NCBI GenBank assembly: GCA_033675545.1
Contig: JAWDGP010007289.1
Coordinates: 117,501-181,500, forward strand
From: Elysia crispata
Taxonomy: Eukaryota; Mollusca; Gastropoda; Plakobranchidae
Length of the DNA stretch: 64,000 nt
Reading direction: 5' to 3'
Shown: positions 1 through 24,616 of the stretch, one piece after another
How positions within the stretch are numbered: position 1 is the stretch's first letter
Layout of the letters: every line of letters begins with the position of its first letter
Translations under genes and position numbers: made by a program
Notes under the pieces: model-generated
The model's input: the letters and a program-made list of their open reading frames with translations, nothing else
Told to the model about the DNA's origin: nothing
The model's database searches: none

Positions 1-48
<48 letters not shown>
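1..48. repeat. (AT)13-(GT)11 compound microsatellite
   Basis: Thirteen AT units run directly into eleven GT units at the left edge. The tract may continue beyond the window. Confidence 0.95.
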
Positions 49-2062
49 AAGCGGACTTGGGAGGCTTTATTCGAGAACTCCTCCATTAACTTTAAACATA
101 CGCACCCCAGCCCCTGCAAATTGACACCAGGGTCCCGTTTGTTTTTATACATAAGTAAATCTAAACTCTTAGGATAAGGAATTTGCCTGAGCAATGAAGG
201 GAATGTAGAGACAATGCTGCCCCTGGTCTGGTACACCCAGATCGCAAGGTTGGCCAGAGCCTGAAATTACTTTTTATCAAAATTCTAGGGCACTATTCTA
301 CAAATTCTACAGTTTTCTTACATGCGGTTGGATGGCATAGCTCCATTTTAAAAACAAAAGTATGGGGGAAAAGAAATGAATACATTAATTATTCTTATAT
401 CTTTTCGATTATTTGAGAAATTCGTATAACACCAATACCGATTTTTTTAACTATTGGGAAAATTGCACGGTGTAAGGCTTAAATCTTGAGAAAAGATGCT
501 AATAATTTTGATACATTGCTTTTAAGACATTGGTAGAGAGGAAATGAACAATCTAGAATTATTACATGTAATAGTTCGAGGTTGTGAGATTTAGTCATTA
601 TGAAAAACTATTTTTGGGATATTTTACTTTCTGCATTAAAATATATCTGGAAAACGGCCATATTCATTGTGAGCGGATTTCCCACACTATGCTTTGAAAT
701 GTAAGTTGCACTTTTTTCTCCTTCGGCAGTTTTAGATAAGCTAAGAACCAATATCTTGCATAAAGTAAAGCAGTTCATTACAAAAAATAAATTTAAATTT
801 ACCCAACATTGCTGTGGTTTCAAGTTATGAGCATCACAAAAAATGATGTGTAGTTCGTTTGCTTTATTTCATGACAGTTTTTTGGGGGTTTTTTAAGAAA
901 CTAGTAAGGCAAGTAATGTAAAACGTAAACTTTCAATCAACATTTAGATCTCGATCACGTCTGACCTTAAAATTTAAAATGTGTCCAGGTCTTGTCTATC
1001 GTATTCACGATTATTGTGTCCAATTAGAGATTCAGTCGCAGCTTTTGTGGCTAATCTTTTAAGATATGGGATTCTGTCTCAAGACAAAGAAAAAAACACA
1101 GCGAGTCTCGATAAAGAATTTACCAGAAAACCAATCCTCTAACTGGTTTGCACCGCTGTCCAGCCTGGAGAGGTAAATGGCAGAGACAAGACGTCCATTA
1201 GATGATTCTTTATCTCATTATGACAACAGAGCTAAAAGAGGATATCAGAAAGGTACTTAAAGGGTTTTGCTTTATCCTTTTACGTATTGATGATCGAGAC
1301 ATAAAACCTAAGAAGATAGTAGGAATATTCTTAGCAGAATGGGACGTAACCAACTAAACCTATTAAATTGTTTTCGTTCGGAAAATGTGATACATGTTAT
1401 TTGCAAGTGTAAGCCTATATCTTCAGGAAATTCTGGCACTTCCGTTTTGATGCAAGAGTATAATAAAAGCATGAATCAAAACTGTTCGAAAGTCCGTCCA
1501 GTTGTCTGTATCTAGAACCACAACCAAAAGAATTGATTCCTTTTGTTGGATATCGAGAGTCTATGTGTCTGAGTTTCTACTTTTGCTCGAAAATTAATAC
1601 TCACGATTTCAGACCAATTATAATTCAGCCCACAGGCATGATTATATCTATATCTGGTTAGGCAAAATTAAATCTAAAGGTCAAAACGGTAATGTCATTG
1701 AAATACAGACAGGTTGATCGCTGCAGTTTCTCAGTTTCCGAAGCAAAATATTGGTAAAGTCTATCTTGACTTTTCGTTTGGCGTGTAGGCGTGAGCGCAT
1801 AAAAATTTAAAGGAAGAAGTTATAGGATATTTATTGTTTATCATTGATTCACATTGCTCTCTAGGTCTGATCTTCGCCACAGAGGGCATAGGTTATATTG
1901 CTAAGTGTATCACTTTCTATATTGCTTTATGAAGATAATTTAATTTATACATGTAACATAAAAAATAGTCATAGTATGATAATTCATATTCTTCTCTCGA
2001 GGTCATTATTATAAATCAACTTACTTTCTATTTTTATTTATTTGTTTATTGATTTTTTTTTA

Positions 2063-2074
2063 GGGGGGGGGGGG
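2063..2074. repeat. G12 homopolymer run
   Basis: Twelve uninterrupted G residues on the plus strand. It is one of several long G-runs in this AT-rich intergenic region. Confidence 0.9.
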
Positions 2075-2712
2075 AGTTGGGGGTTATTTGTTGACCAAAC
2101 AAGAAACTGTAGTACTATGTGACTATCTGAACTAACTCTAATTTTCCTGTCAAATAGTGTGGAATCTGGGACGCCACAGCTACATGTACCACAAACCACC
2201 CGCGACGCACAGATTCGTGTTGAACTGTTTATATTGGAATCTTATTTCAATATGTTGTAACAAAGAATGTCATGAAAGATCAGTTTTAAGAGAGTTTTAA
2301 TACTTTTAAATTCTTAATTTTTTTTTATAATGCAAGATGGAAGTATATCAGCCCTTTGAATTATCCTCTGTATCGACAACTGTGTTGTGCAATGTTGTGC
2401 TTAAGTTAAATATCGCCAGCAAGACACATGTAAAGTTAATAGTTTGATGCAGCCTCTTCAGGATGGGTAGGTCCTTTTTTATATTTTTTGTTTTGTTTTG
2501 TTTATTATTATTTTTTCCTTTCCAGACTTTCAGAATTAAAACTGTGGCAAAAGTCGATTGTAATTTTTATGTATAAGAGAAACTAGGTTTCCTCCAGTAA
2601 AAATTATCATCTGCTCTAAAACAATTCTTTTTTTTTTTTTTCAAAGTACTCCTGGACTCAAAGATAACAGAAAATTATGACGTAGATTTTACTAAGGGTG
2701 TGTGTGTGGGGA

Positions 2713-2729
2713 GGGGGGGGGGGGGGGGG
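2713..2729. repeat. G17 homopolymer run
   Basis: Seventeen G residues in a row, preceded by a short GT tract and followed by T and five more G. Such runs can form quadruplex structures and are prone to length errors in assemblies. Confidence 0.9.
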
Positions 2730-4214
2730 TGGGGGTGCTTGAAATATGTTCTTGTTAATATCTTGATCCGGGAATAGGATTATAATAGCAAATAAAAAAA
2801 AGAATAAATTTAATGGAAAATTTGGGTATATTATACATACATGAATTTAACAGGGCAAAAATCACAAATATCACCTTTTATCACTGGACATCATCATGCC
2901 AACTTCCACTGTTTACGAATAAAAAGATTGGGAAAACAAATTGCAATGCCTCAATAATAATCGATATAACAATTAGCTAAATCAGACACGTCCTAATCGG
3001 GCAACCACAAGATCAACAACGTGGGTTGTTTGATTCTCTCTAATCATAGCAATCGAGAACACGGACTTGTGAGATTAAGATGAAGTTATGTTTGCAAAAT
3101 AATAAGAGGATTATTACAAGGCTCTATTAAAAGATGTTACATTCTATGACATCTAAAGATCGAATCTCGATAGGTTTTTTTTTTTCTCTTGTAGGCGGCC
3201 AGATACGAGCGTTGTTTCTGACTTGCGATCAGTTCGGGATAGGATGGAATAAGGGAGAAAAATTCTTGCAGTTGTTGAAAGATCCCTAGTATTTACTGCA
3301 ATGGTCAGTAACCAATGAAAAAGAATTAATTAACAAGTTATTTTTGTTTCTTTTCAGACTCAAAGCCTTTTAAATTTACAGACAGTTATTATGCTTACAT
3401 GAGTGAAAATTTTCATTTTAATGTTAAGAAATCCACCAGCCAGGTATTGCTTTCTTGGTGCTTCTTTATATGATAGGCCTCTGACTCTTACCAACTCCTA
3501 CTTACAAAATAGTCATCAGTTATCCGTACGTACATATTAATAATATACAATGGTATAAATACTAAGAACCCGATACACATTAGATGGATGATAAGTTCAG
3601 AAGCAAACCGTGTGTCTGTATTTCCGAAATACCGATACGCGTATTGTTCTTGAAACGTGTGGTTTCACAAGGGCGTGACCAAGCTAAAGGCCATGAACAC
3701 TGTCCAACATTCATGTACACGTACTCCTATAGTTTTGTAGTCCAAATGTTTGGGTTCTTTGTTGTTTTTTCTTTACTTATTTGGTATGGTTTTATTTTTT
3801 TGGAGAAAGGGTGAGGTATTTTGGTTGTTTGTTTTTTTGTTGTTTTTTTTTTTTTGCACGAATTATTAAATCTTTTTTTTTTTTTTTATGGTTTGAATTT
3901 CTGTACCCTGTGCAATTAGTGGTAGCTTATACACATGAACGAATGGGTTCTTCAATGATGACGCGACAGCGTCATGTGACCGCGGAAACTTAATAAATCA
4001 GAAGTAAACGTAAATTCTTGTTATTGCCATGAGAATAGCGATAATTATAAGATTAAAAGTTTTCTGATAAATTACATTTATTTCCCAATCCAACTCAAGT
4101 CGTCTTTTTGTAGTGGTAAGGAAATTGCTTCAAGATACATACATGTACATGTACTGTATTTCGGGACATCAGTACACCTACTTTGGAATTGTAATACTTC
4201 TCTAAGATAGGCAC

Positions 4215-4246
<32 letters not shown>
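4215..4246. repeat. (GATA)n tetranucleotide repeat
   Basis: About eight GATA/TAGA units, with degenerate copies continuing to about 4,310. On the minus strand the repeat gives a Leu/Ser/Ile/Tyr-rich open frame that is not a gene. Confidence 0.9.
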
Positions 4247-4247
<1 letters not shown>

Positions 4248-4486
4248 AAGATCGATAGAAGGATATATAGATGGAAAAGAACAGAATAAAATGATAGAGA
4301 GATAGATATATAACAAGGACATAGACGCATGGGCACTAGATATTAGAAAAACAATCACACAAACAAATGATATTTTTTAGAACAAAGATTAAGAATAAGT
4401 CTACAGTATTCTATCTTCAAATTTGAAAGACTCTAGTAGACCTGGATGCATGTATATTTGACTTTTGGATTTGGAAAAGAGGGGGT

Positions 4487-4518
4487 GGGGGGGGGGGGGG
4501 GAAGGGAAGGGAAGGGAA
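4487..4518. repeat. G15 run followed by GGGAA repeats
   Basis: A run of fifteen G is followed by three GGGAA-type units. This is a compact G-rich patch with quadruplex potential. Confidence 0.85.
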
Positions 4519-5435
4519 GCAATCTTTACCTAGGTAAGGGAGAGCACAAAAGTTTTACTTATAGACAAACCTATGGTCCTTGGAAGATATAGACGCAGCA
4601 ATAAACGACACAGCAACTTTCTCCATATTATTACTTTAGTTTCATAGAATAGTGACAGGCCAAACAATTTTTTTTTTCAAAAGTGAAACAGAGTGACACC
4701 TCAATATTGATCGTGTGCAGGTTTGTAAAATAAATTTACTTATTTCAGTCTTCATAGTTTTAATTCAGCCAGATGAAGTGTTCAAACTCAAAGCTTTATA
4801 CATGTACATGTATTCAGTTTGACACATAAATGACGATGGGAAAGAAATAACATGGACGGAAAAAAAGCTAGGCCTGCTTAACTGGCATTTCTAGTATAAA
4901 GCCATAACGGGATTAGTATTAGCCTTTCACTTCTGATATCACCTTAAGAGTAATGTAAATCTTAAAAGGAGTCTATCAAGTCATTTAGCGTTCACCAAAT
5001 GATGTTCTTCCTTCCCTAAACCCAGGGTGACAGTAAAGCAATTGGGTCTTATATTAAATATTTCCAAGAGAGGTAACTCATAAAAGACAGGCATTGTCTG
5101 GGCATCAGTATCCCCGGAATTTTTTTTTTTTTTTAATCTCTTAGGTACCAAATTCGCTTTCACATTCTTTCTTATATGAGCTCAAGAAAATTTGACAAAT
5201 TAAATCCTACTTATAGTCTGAAACATGGTTAATTATAATTATGCAATACACTTTCATAACATAGAATTAATTCTTATTAAAGCCCTGAACATCAAACCAG
5301 GACAAACATTAAACAAAGGATTAAGTAATATAAGTAGCATCACATTTTAATTTATTGCTTTAAAACAAATGCATTATTCCATAAAATAAATGGAAAAGCA
5401 TAATGCAACAAAGACAAAAAAGGTATTAGATTTTT

Positions 5436-5940
5436 TTGGAAAATGGGTTTATTCCTCCATGTGGAAAAACTATAACATTAAAACTTTTTATTAAACTTTC
5501 AAAAGATCACTGGGTTCGAAGGATTAAAAGGAGATGCTTATTTTCCTCTTCTAATTTGGCCATCCCTCCACATCACTTTTCAGAGAGGGCAAGAGAGCCA
5601 AGTAACTTCAACTTGGAGGTCCCGACTAACTAGAGCCTCCCTTGTGGGATAGCAGTGACTAGCTGCACAACTTGCTGGCCAGCTTCAGATAGCTTTGCAC
5701 CAAATTGGCCACAAGCTTGATGTCAGACTGCGCTCCTCGCAGAGCTGTATTTCAGTTCCTCGCCCAAGCAAGGGCAGATAAACTTCAAGTTCAAACCAAT
5801 CGAACCACTCATACGCGACATCTTCAAAGTAGTAATTGCAGACACCGCAGGACAAGCTTGTGTCCCAACCATGACTGGTCATATTTGCATGAAGCAGCTA
5901 GTGATTTAACACATGAAGGAGCAAATAAAACCTGAGTGCA
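5436..5940. other. GC-richer block, possible decayed coding or mobile sequence
   Basis: Composition here is visibly richer in C and G than the surroundings. Partly overlapping open frames occur on both strands: plus 5,705-5,935 and minus 5,882-5,685. On the minus strand protein-like segments appear in different frames, such as one with VAYEWFDWFELEVYLPLLG and one with SDIKLVANLVQSYLKLASKL, the latter ending in a stop. This looks like a frameshifted relic of a coding or transposon sequence. I do not recognise the family, and no clean splice sites bound it. Confidence 0.3.
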
Positions 5941-6663
5941 TAAGTATGATAATTACAACCTGGCTTTGAGTTGAGATTCATGCTGCCAAAAATGGCAGCT
6001 ACAAAAAAACATTACCTATTTTTCTTCATTATATTTCTTTTTTTTTTTCTTTCAAGCACAAAGAATGATTAAAGACATCAACAATGAATGTCGTTTCCTT
6101 AATTAAGCATAATTTATTTTATTTCATTTGGAGCTATTTTTCTTAAAACTTTATAGGAAGAAGATAAATGTTTATTGCTTTATTTTCTGTGCACTAAATC
6201 TCTTGGTTGTGAGGCCCCGATGGCTAAAATTTTAAACAGTGAGGATAGTTAGGGCTTTTTCATGAGTTAATTTTGTAATTTTATAGAGAATAGCAAACAT
6301 TTGAAATTCATCCATTTTTCTAGTCATTTCCATTATGAATATGCCAGTTGTATTGTTTGCTGAGCATGTAATAAATTCAATGCCTATTTATATGATCAGC
6401 TTCTCATATTGTAATTTGAATTAACACTTGTCATTTATGTTGAGGGCTGTTTTTATATGCCATATGTACATTTGAATTTAAGCTAATCAGTGACAACTAG
6501 CAACAGCACATACAGCTAAACTAGTTGTACAACTGTGGATTGATGCTGGTAAAGAAAGAACAAGGGATCACAGAAAAATGCAGCATCTATTTGTGACCTT
6601 GAAATTTCTTTCAATTGCATTTTAAAATGCCTTGCTAAAAGCTATTAAACAGTGGGCATAATC

Positions 6664-6669
6664 TTTATT
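6664..6669 (-). terminator. Candidate HPRT polyadenylation signal (AATAAA)
   Basis: AATAAA on the minus strand lies about 430 bases downstream of the HPRT stop codon. Further copies occur at 6,179-6,184 and 6,171-6,176. Which is used cannot be decided without transcripts. Confidence 0.35.
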
Positions 6670-7094
6670 TCACTGTAAGAAAAAAGTATAGCAATAAAAT
6701 ATGGCTTTCACCTCAAGCAAAAATCATGAAAACAAAGACAAGCAATCTCATTTGAGTAAAACAATTCATAGGACATGAACTGGAAGTTTTAATTAAAAGA
6801 TATTGGTCATGTAAAGGCAACAATACTCAAGAATAAAATGATGAATGCAAATGAGAAATAAAAATATATTTATATATGAAAAACTTGAGCTTCTAGCATG
6901 CTATTCAACGTTTTAACTGATAGGGGGTAAGAAAACAAGAAATGGCCAAAACAGAGCAATTGTATAGATAGAAATTAATTGTAAAGCATACATGGGTCAC
7001 CAGGTTATATATCGCTTGCAATCTAAATAGCAAGGAAGAGGCCATGTGGCATCACTTGAGGTGTCTGTGAATATGAAAGTACCATGCTGATCTT

Positions 7095-18694
<11,600 letters not shown>

Positions 18695-18730
18695 ATTTGA
18701 TGCGTTTAAAGTCCTAAATTTTATAGTGAA

Positions 18731-18843
18731 GCATCTAGATCTAGTCTAGATCTGGATTAGATTATTTAAATCAAGTGGAAGCTTGAGGCATGAGCTCCGA
18801 AAAAGTGATTCACCGTCCTGATAGATCTAGATCTAGAATCTAG
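18731..18843. promoter_or_regulatory. Cluster of AGATCTAGATC-type motifs near the HPRT start
   Basis: Within about 150 bases upstream of the HPRT ATG, AGATCTAGATC/TCTAGATC-type palindromic words occur repeatedly, for example around 18,732-18,755 and 18,821-18,842. A similar word lies just before the CYP51 ATG. It could be a promoter element or merely an abundant genomic repeat word; function is inferred only from position. Confidence 0.3.
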
Positions 18844-19548
18844 GTACACGTGAGTCTGCTTTACGGTTGCGCGTCTAGAGACAGAAATGAGCATTCAATC
18901 ATTTAGTCAGAACGAGCAGCGTGTATGTCAGAACATAATTATTTAAACCGATACTGACAAGTACAATAAGGGTGCAATTTTTTAATGAAAAACTGGACAA
19001 GACGGTCGTTCTTCTTCCACGCTTTTTAGTTGTTTCAGATCGTCCAGATCTATAGAGAGAGACTATAGAACATAAAAACTTAGAGTGAATGCCCTTTGCT
19101 AAGTTTCCTTTCTTTCTTTTTATAGGTGTATTTATAGCCCTAAGGTTTTTTTTTTGTTAATCTTTTTTTTTTAATGTACATAATTGTTTTTCCCTTCCAT
19201 AAATCAAAGCATTCTAATTTATAAGGAAAATTAAATAATAATAGGTGAATATCTTGCAGAATAAATTTTAAATATCATTTCTCGCTAGTAGAGGCTACTA
19301 CACAATTAGGTGCGCTACAAAAGTTCATGTCAATTATAAGCCTCCAGCTTTAACGTATGTAAAATAAAATTTAGTCAATAAAAATTAGTAAGAACAAAAT
19401 AAAAAAAATTTAAAAAAATGAATCAACAAATCAGTTCCAAAGAAGAGGTCGGAGTCTCAACAGATTAACAAGTGTGACCAGCTAAGTCAAGCTGGTACCC
19501 TTATCAGCTGCTTTGACATTTTAAAAAAAAAGAGTCCTTGAATGTGTT

Positions 19549-19555
<7 letters not shown>

Positions 19556-19593
<38 letters not shown>
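19556..19593. repeat. A38 homopolymer
   Basis: Thirty-eight consecutive A. It could be the tail of a retroposed sequence, but no recognisable retroelement body or target-site duplication was seen beside it. Confidence 0.9.
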
Positions 19594-19595
<2 letters not shown>

Positions 19596-20135
19596 TTTCT
19601 GTGTGACAAAAGAGGAAGGGGAGTGGAGCTAGGAACATATTATGACTTTGTGACCTTCAGAGCTCAGCTTCATATGGTCTATCAAAACAAAATCAAACTT
19701 TGTATTGTTAATCAAAACGTATCCTTCAAATCTTTCACGCACCTTGGGCGTGATGCAATCTTATCTTCTCGGAAGTTTTTGTTTCTATCTTTCTTTTCTT
19801 CTCTTGTTAAAAAAACAACATTGACGCAGGGAAGGAAACCATTTCAATTATTTTCCGCCCAGTCAAAAGTAATGATTATGGAATGATGCTGTGTTCAAGT
19901 AGTTTAAGACTTTTAGCATGCCCAGTGCCATTAATATCACTTAATAAGAAAGTGGTGCGTCCAATGGTTAGAGATATTTTAGATTAGGCCTATATACCTT
20001 GCAAAGATCATCAAATAAAACTTATTTCATTGAGTAAAAAGAGAATCGTAAAGTCCTCTCTTTATTAGGTTGCCCTGGTCCCCATGAAATTTCTTTTTCG
20101 AATAGTTAACAAAAGTGGCATTTCTTTCCTTGAAT

Positions 20136-20137
<2 letters not shown>

Positions 20138-20167
<30 letters not shown>
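20138..20167. repeat. (CA)15 microsatellite
   Basis: A pure CA tract in the HPRT-CYP51 spacer. Confidence 0.95.
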
Positions 20168-20171
<4 letters not shown>

Positions 20172-20701
20172 ATAAAAAATCTTCAGTGATGGTGAACATG
20201 AATGTCAATCATTATTTCTTTAACATGCAATCATTAAATTATACATCTTTATCTAGGAGTGTTGCGAGACGGTTTTTAATCATACAGAAATTTCGAGTAT
20301 CTGTATAAATGTCCGCCTCTGTTATAATAATAAAATAGCAGACACTGTATTGTTCACTACATGAAACCATTATTCACAATTACTGGTATACACCTGCTTT
20401 TACAAAATAGAAATGTCGAAGTTTATTTCTTTGACAAGTAGACCAATTTTTGTATTGGTTATATACATTTTTTATATCTTACGATGGCAATGTAAAAAAA
20501 AAAATAAATAAATAAATAAAAAAAAATTTTGGCTACAAAAGAAAAAAAAAAAAAAAGAAAAATTATCTGCGCTGCTCCGATCACGCAGTGGCTCACGTCA
20601 TGCGTACTCAGTACATCTGCACTAAACATTCACAAGGCCAAGAGATAAGTTCGTGGCTTGAGAGTAATGATAGTTATCTGTTCAATTGAAACAACTATTT
20701 G

Positions 20702-20975
20702 TCAGTTGACTCCTTCGCATCCACAGTTCAATTGTTCAACGGAATGTGCTCGATCTGGAAGCGTCTCGTAAAATGGTTTATCCTTGGAGAGGTTGTCATT
20801 AAAGAGCAGTTTCCATTTCACGTTCTCGTACTTACGCTTGCGGATATTCTCTGCGATTTTTATCAAAACCATAAATGATTTGAAGCAAAGTGCTTGTAAA
20901 AAATTCAACAGCAGATCGTTCACGTCAAGAGGATAGAGCATGAGAAATAAGCCTACATACCCGTACGTATGTAGC
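20702..20975 (-). CDS. Possible orphan terminal exon, function unknown
   Basis: Minus-strand open frame ending in TGA at 20,702. The downstream part has a protein-like translation (FMVLIKIAENIRKRKYENVK then WKLLFNDNLSKDKPFYETLP), with normal codon variety and several CG dinucleotides, unlike the neighbourhood. A pyrimidine-rich stretch and TTAG at about 20,976-21,015 could be an acceptor. AATAAA on the same strand lies at 20,422-20,427. The LIKIAENI pattern faintly recalls PUB-type domains, but I would not assign it. No upstream exon was found. Confidence 0.2.
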
Positions 20976-21286
20976 CTAAGATGTAAAATTTTAACAAGAT
21001 GAAGAAAAAAAAAAAAAACAGCAACAAAAACAACCAAGAAACCGCGGGCCTTTTCTAATTTGGGATCGAAAATTACCTCCTTTTCGTCAAAACATAAGGG
21101 TTGCGTTTTCAAATGAAATTATTAAGATACCACACGTTCAAGGATTTAAAAATTGAATCAGTGCATTTCTGCACATTATGTCTCAAATTGTTGTGTCTTT
21201 TCAAAGTTATATTGTTTTCGTTTTGCTCTTTAGGCCAATAGTTTTCATATGTGTGTGTGCGTGTGTGTGTGAATATGTAGACCTAG

Positions 21287-21302
21287 TAATAATAATAATA
21301 AT

Positions 21303-21356
<54 letters not shown>

Positions 21357-21359
21357 AAC

Positions 21360-21419
<60 letters not shown>

Positions 21420-21431
21420 TATTATTATTAT

Positions 21432-21509
<78 letters not shown>
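21287..21509. repeat. (AAT/AAC)n trinucleotide repeat
   Basis: About 220 bases: AAT, then about 19 AAC, then a long AAT array interrupted by a short ATT inversion near 21,420-21,432. It ends in GAT units. Frames through it give homopolymeric peptides and are not genes. Confidence 0.95.
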
Positions 21510-21511
<2 letters not shown>

Positions 21512-21994
21512 TGATGATGATGATGAAAGTATTTCAAGTGGTTAGTTTTATCTATGTCGGTACAAAAGTTTGACTACGCTACGCAATGTCTCAGCTATAC
21601 ATAACCCATATCAAACTGCTCTTACATTATTATAGTTATATCAGCACGGCAAGCCTTTGTTAGACGCTTGCGATTTTTATGGATCATGTGCGAATAATGA
21701 AAAGAGTCATTTAACTATTGAACAAAAAAAAATACCGATTCTTTGTTGAGGACTAGGTACTTGTAACGCTTCAAGGGAGAAGATTAAAAAAGCCTAAAAT
21801 TGAAGGATGGTTTGCATATAAAAATGGGATGACAAGAGGGCTAATTAATTTCTGGGATTTATGGTAAAAGAAAATATGTATAAGATCACCATCGTGAAGC
21901 TTTACGAACATCATGAAATATTGCAAAAGAATAATTAAAAAATTGCAAGGGAGTGGAGGAGGAATCGGTTTGACGAGACGTGAATAATTGAAAT

Positions 21995-21998
<4 letters not shown>

Positions 21999-22082
<84 letters not shown>

Positions 22083-22092
22083 GGGGGGGGGG
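21999..22092. repeat. (GA)40 microsatellite followed by G12
   Basis: A pure GA tract to about 22,078 followed by AA and twelve G, in the HPRT-CYP51 spacer. Confidence 0.95.
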
Positions 22093-22615
22093 TTCTACTT
22101 GGCAATTGGCATGTACTAAATAAAATAATTATGTCCTTTTTGTTGAGCTGTTAACTCAGAGGCTATGTTAATAGAATATTTGTCAATTTCGAAGAAAAGC
22201 GTTCTTACCGAGATGGTAGCCTACATACCGGTAGTCAAATTATTTTTTTCTCACCAGACCTGAAGTCCCAAATGATATTTTGAAATTATTACAGTCCTGC
22301 AGCATATCGAATGTCCTTCCAGGGCATAGATAAAAATAATAATTTAAAATAACGAAAGCTCATAATCTTATGTATTCCCACCGGGCTGTCCTTTCCCCAT
22401 TTCAGTTGACCCTTAGGAATAAACGATTTAAAATATTTTATTTTTCGTATTTACCAACATACAATTATGATGACAATTATACCAGTAAGGTAATTTGTCT
22501 TGGCTGCTTGTTATAAAAAATAATTATGAATATAAGCTAATGAAAAAAATCAGTATTAATATATTGGCCCATTTATACGCTCATAATCGTAGAGGTACAA
22601 AGGAATTAAAAACTA

Positions 22616-22802
22616 GGAAATCCAGTAAGGCAGTGCACTTTTTGATTGAGGGTTAGAGAGAACTTTAAATAGATTGGGAAGACAGAATTTGCTGTTTCTG
22701 GGTGCACGCCCATAAATTGAAGCTCTTCCTCAGGAATGTAATTTCGTTGGTGGTAAATTAAAGATGTTTGCGCTTTAGACCACAGTAAGATTTTTAAAAT
22801 AT
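22616..22802 (+). repeat. 187-bp direct repeat, copy 1
   Basis: Base-for-base identical to 24,286-24,472 by reading, starting GGAAATCCAGTAAGG and ending TTTTTAAAATAT. Sequence just past the right edge is also similar, with a slipped base. No coding frame and no tRNA-like promoter boxes were seen. Confidence 0.93.
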
Positions 22803-24285
22803 ATTTATTTAAGGCAAGCTAGAGACCTGGAAACACAGCTGGTAATTTATTTAGTTGGCCAATCAAATTTCATGGTCTTTATCTTCAGAGAAAAAAATAA
22901 CTAGATACATCTATATTTCGATTAAAACCTATTTGAACATTTCTTGTAAAATCGGTCTCGCAATTTGAAGTGATAAAACTTATTTATGTTTAAACAAATC
23001 ATGTTTTATCGATGATGTTTGTAGCGCAAACAGACGAAGAAGTATTAATTGTTTCAAACTGTTTTGGTTTCTTTCGATTTTTGGGTTTTCAACAAGCAGC
23101 TTCTTTGACTAGTGAGTGATCTGCTCGCCCCTAGCCAGCTCGCCATACGACATAGTACACTCATCTGTACTCCAATCATCCACAACACAAACACGCGTAA
23201 TAATATATATCGAATGATCTACTAGAAAGTTTTTACACATTTCTCTTTGTTTCCATAGTAAAATGTTTTATTGTTTTTCATCATATCTGTTATTTTAAAA
23301 AAGCTCACAATTTTGTAACCCTTATTTCTGATTGAAAGGTGTTATATATAATTTCTTTGAAATGAAATGAACGCACTACTTTATTTGAAAGAAATCAGCT
23401 GTTTCAATGCAGCAACAGATCTAGATGGCGTGATACGGTTTGGCATCTGTGTCACATTGGTATTTTCATAGGCCAAATTATAACATTGCACTTCAGTTGG
23501 CTTTTGTTTACACAGTCATGGAAGAAACTGGAAATAAACAAACAATATACATGTATCAAACATTCAAATTTGGAAGTTACATCATCACCATATAATACTG
23601 ATGAGAATCCAATTTAAAGTGGACAGATTAAAAATGTTGAATGGCTAATTAGGGTGCAAGACCTAAAATAATAGAAATACATGTCAACTGCCCCATTCTT
23701 CCAAAAAATAATACTTTCATGAACTTCGTTTTCTGTAAGGTCCTATCGTCATATTTTTTTCTTTTAGCCTGAAAGCCATCGCAAAGGTTCTCCTAAATTA
23801 TTTAGCGTGCAGAATTTCGTTAAAGAAGTTCGTTTAAGTCAATATATCTTTAAAAATTGACATCCTTTAAAATGCCAGCAATCATTGAAATACATTTCTA
23901 CGTATATTTTTTACCACTAAAATCACCCACAGTGGTGAAGCAAGAATAAGAACCAAAGTCTGATTTGCACTATGTAAAATGGTACCACTGTTTTGTTTCA
24001 TTTTGCTTCAAGTTGATGAATATTTATTAAACAATTTTAAATAATGTAAAGAAATAAATGAAATATTAAAATGTTATACAAAAGGGGAGAAACAGTTCAA
24101 TAGAGACAGAAATGATAGAAAGATGAGAGCGCGACAGAAAGAGATAGAAAGAATGGAGAGAGAAAGAATGGTAAATTCGTTAGAAGTAGCACATGTGTGT
24201 GCATTTGAAAGAGATTCATTTCAAATTGATAAATAATGTCTGCATTCTGCTGCAAGAAGAGTGCAAATAATTTAACATAATACAT

Positions 24286-24472
24286 GGAAATCCAGTAAGG
24301 CAGTGCACTTTTTGATTGAGGGTTAGAGAGAACTTTAAATAGATTGGGAAGACAGAATTTGCTGTTTCTGGGTGCACGCCCATAAATTGAAGCTCTTCCT
24401 CAGGAATGTAATTTCGTTGGTGGTAAATTAAAGATGTTTGCGCTTTAGACCACAGTAAGATTTTTAAAATAT
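24286..24472 (+). repeat. 187-bp direct repeat, copy 2
   Basis: Identical to the copy at 22,616-22,802, 1,670 bases away and in the same orientation. Perfect identity implies a recent duplication, recent insertion of a dispersed repeat, or an assembly duplication. Confidence 0.93.
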
Positions 24473-24527
24473 TTTATTTATAAATATATATCACGGCCCA
24501 TCGTGTATGTGTTTCTTTAGTCTGTTG

Positions 24528-24529
<2 letters not shown>

Positions 24530-24613
<84 letters not shown>
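24530..24613. repeat. (TTA)28 trinucleotide repeat
   Basis: An uninterrupted TTA array about 60 bases after the second 187-bp repeat copy. The poly-Leu frame is an artefact. Confidence 0.95.

Positions 24614-24616
<3 letters not shown>

Larger units (their letters stand above)
49..5435. other. Intergenic region, no gene recognised
   Basis: Both strands hold only short open frames with low-complexity or unfamiliar translations. No exon with convincing splice sites and a recognisable domain was seen. Content is AT-rich unique sequence with scattered homopolymer runs and the simple repeats listed separately. It could include distal 3' sequence of HPRT or regulatory DNA, but nothing supports a specific claim. 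Confidence 0.6.

Noticed and set aside
4095-4358. 87-residue minus-strand ORF with YLSIYLSIYLSI
   Set aside because: It is the GATA tetranucleotide repeat in frame.
21178-21573. ORFs rich in Thr/Ile/Met or Tyr/Cys
   Set aside because: They come from the AAT/AAC repeat. No start context, splice sites or domain.
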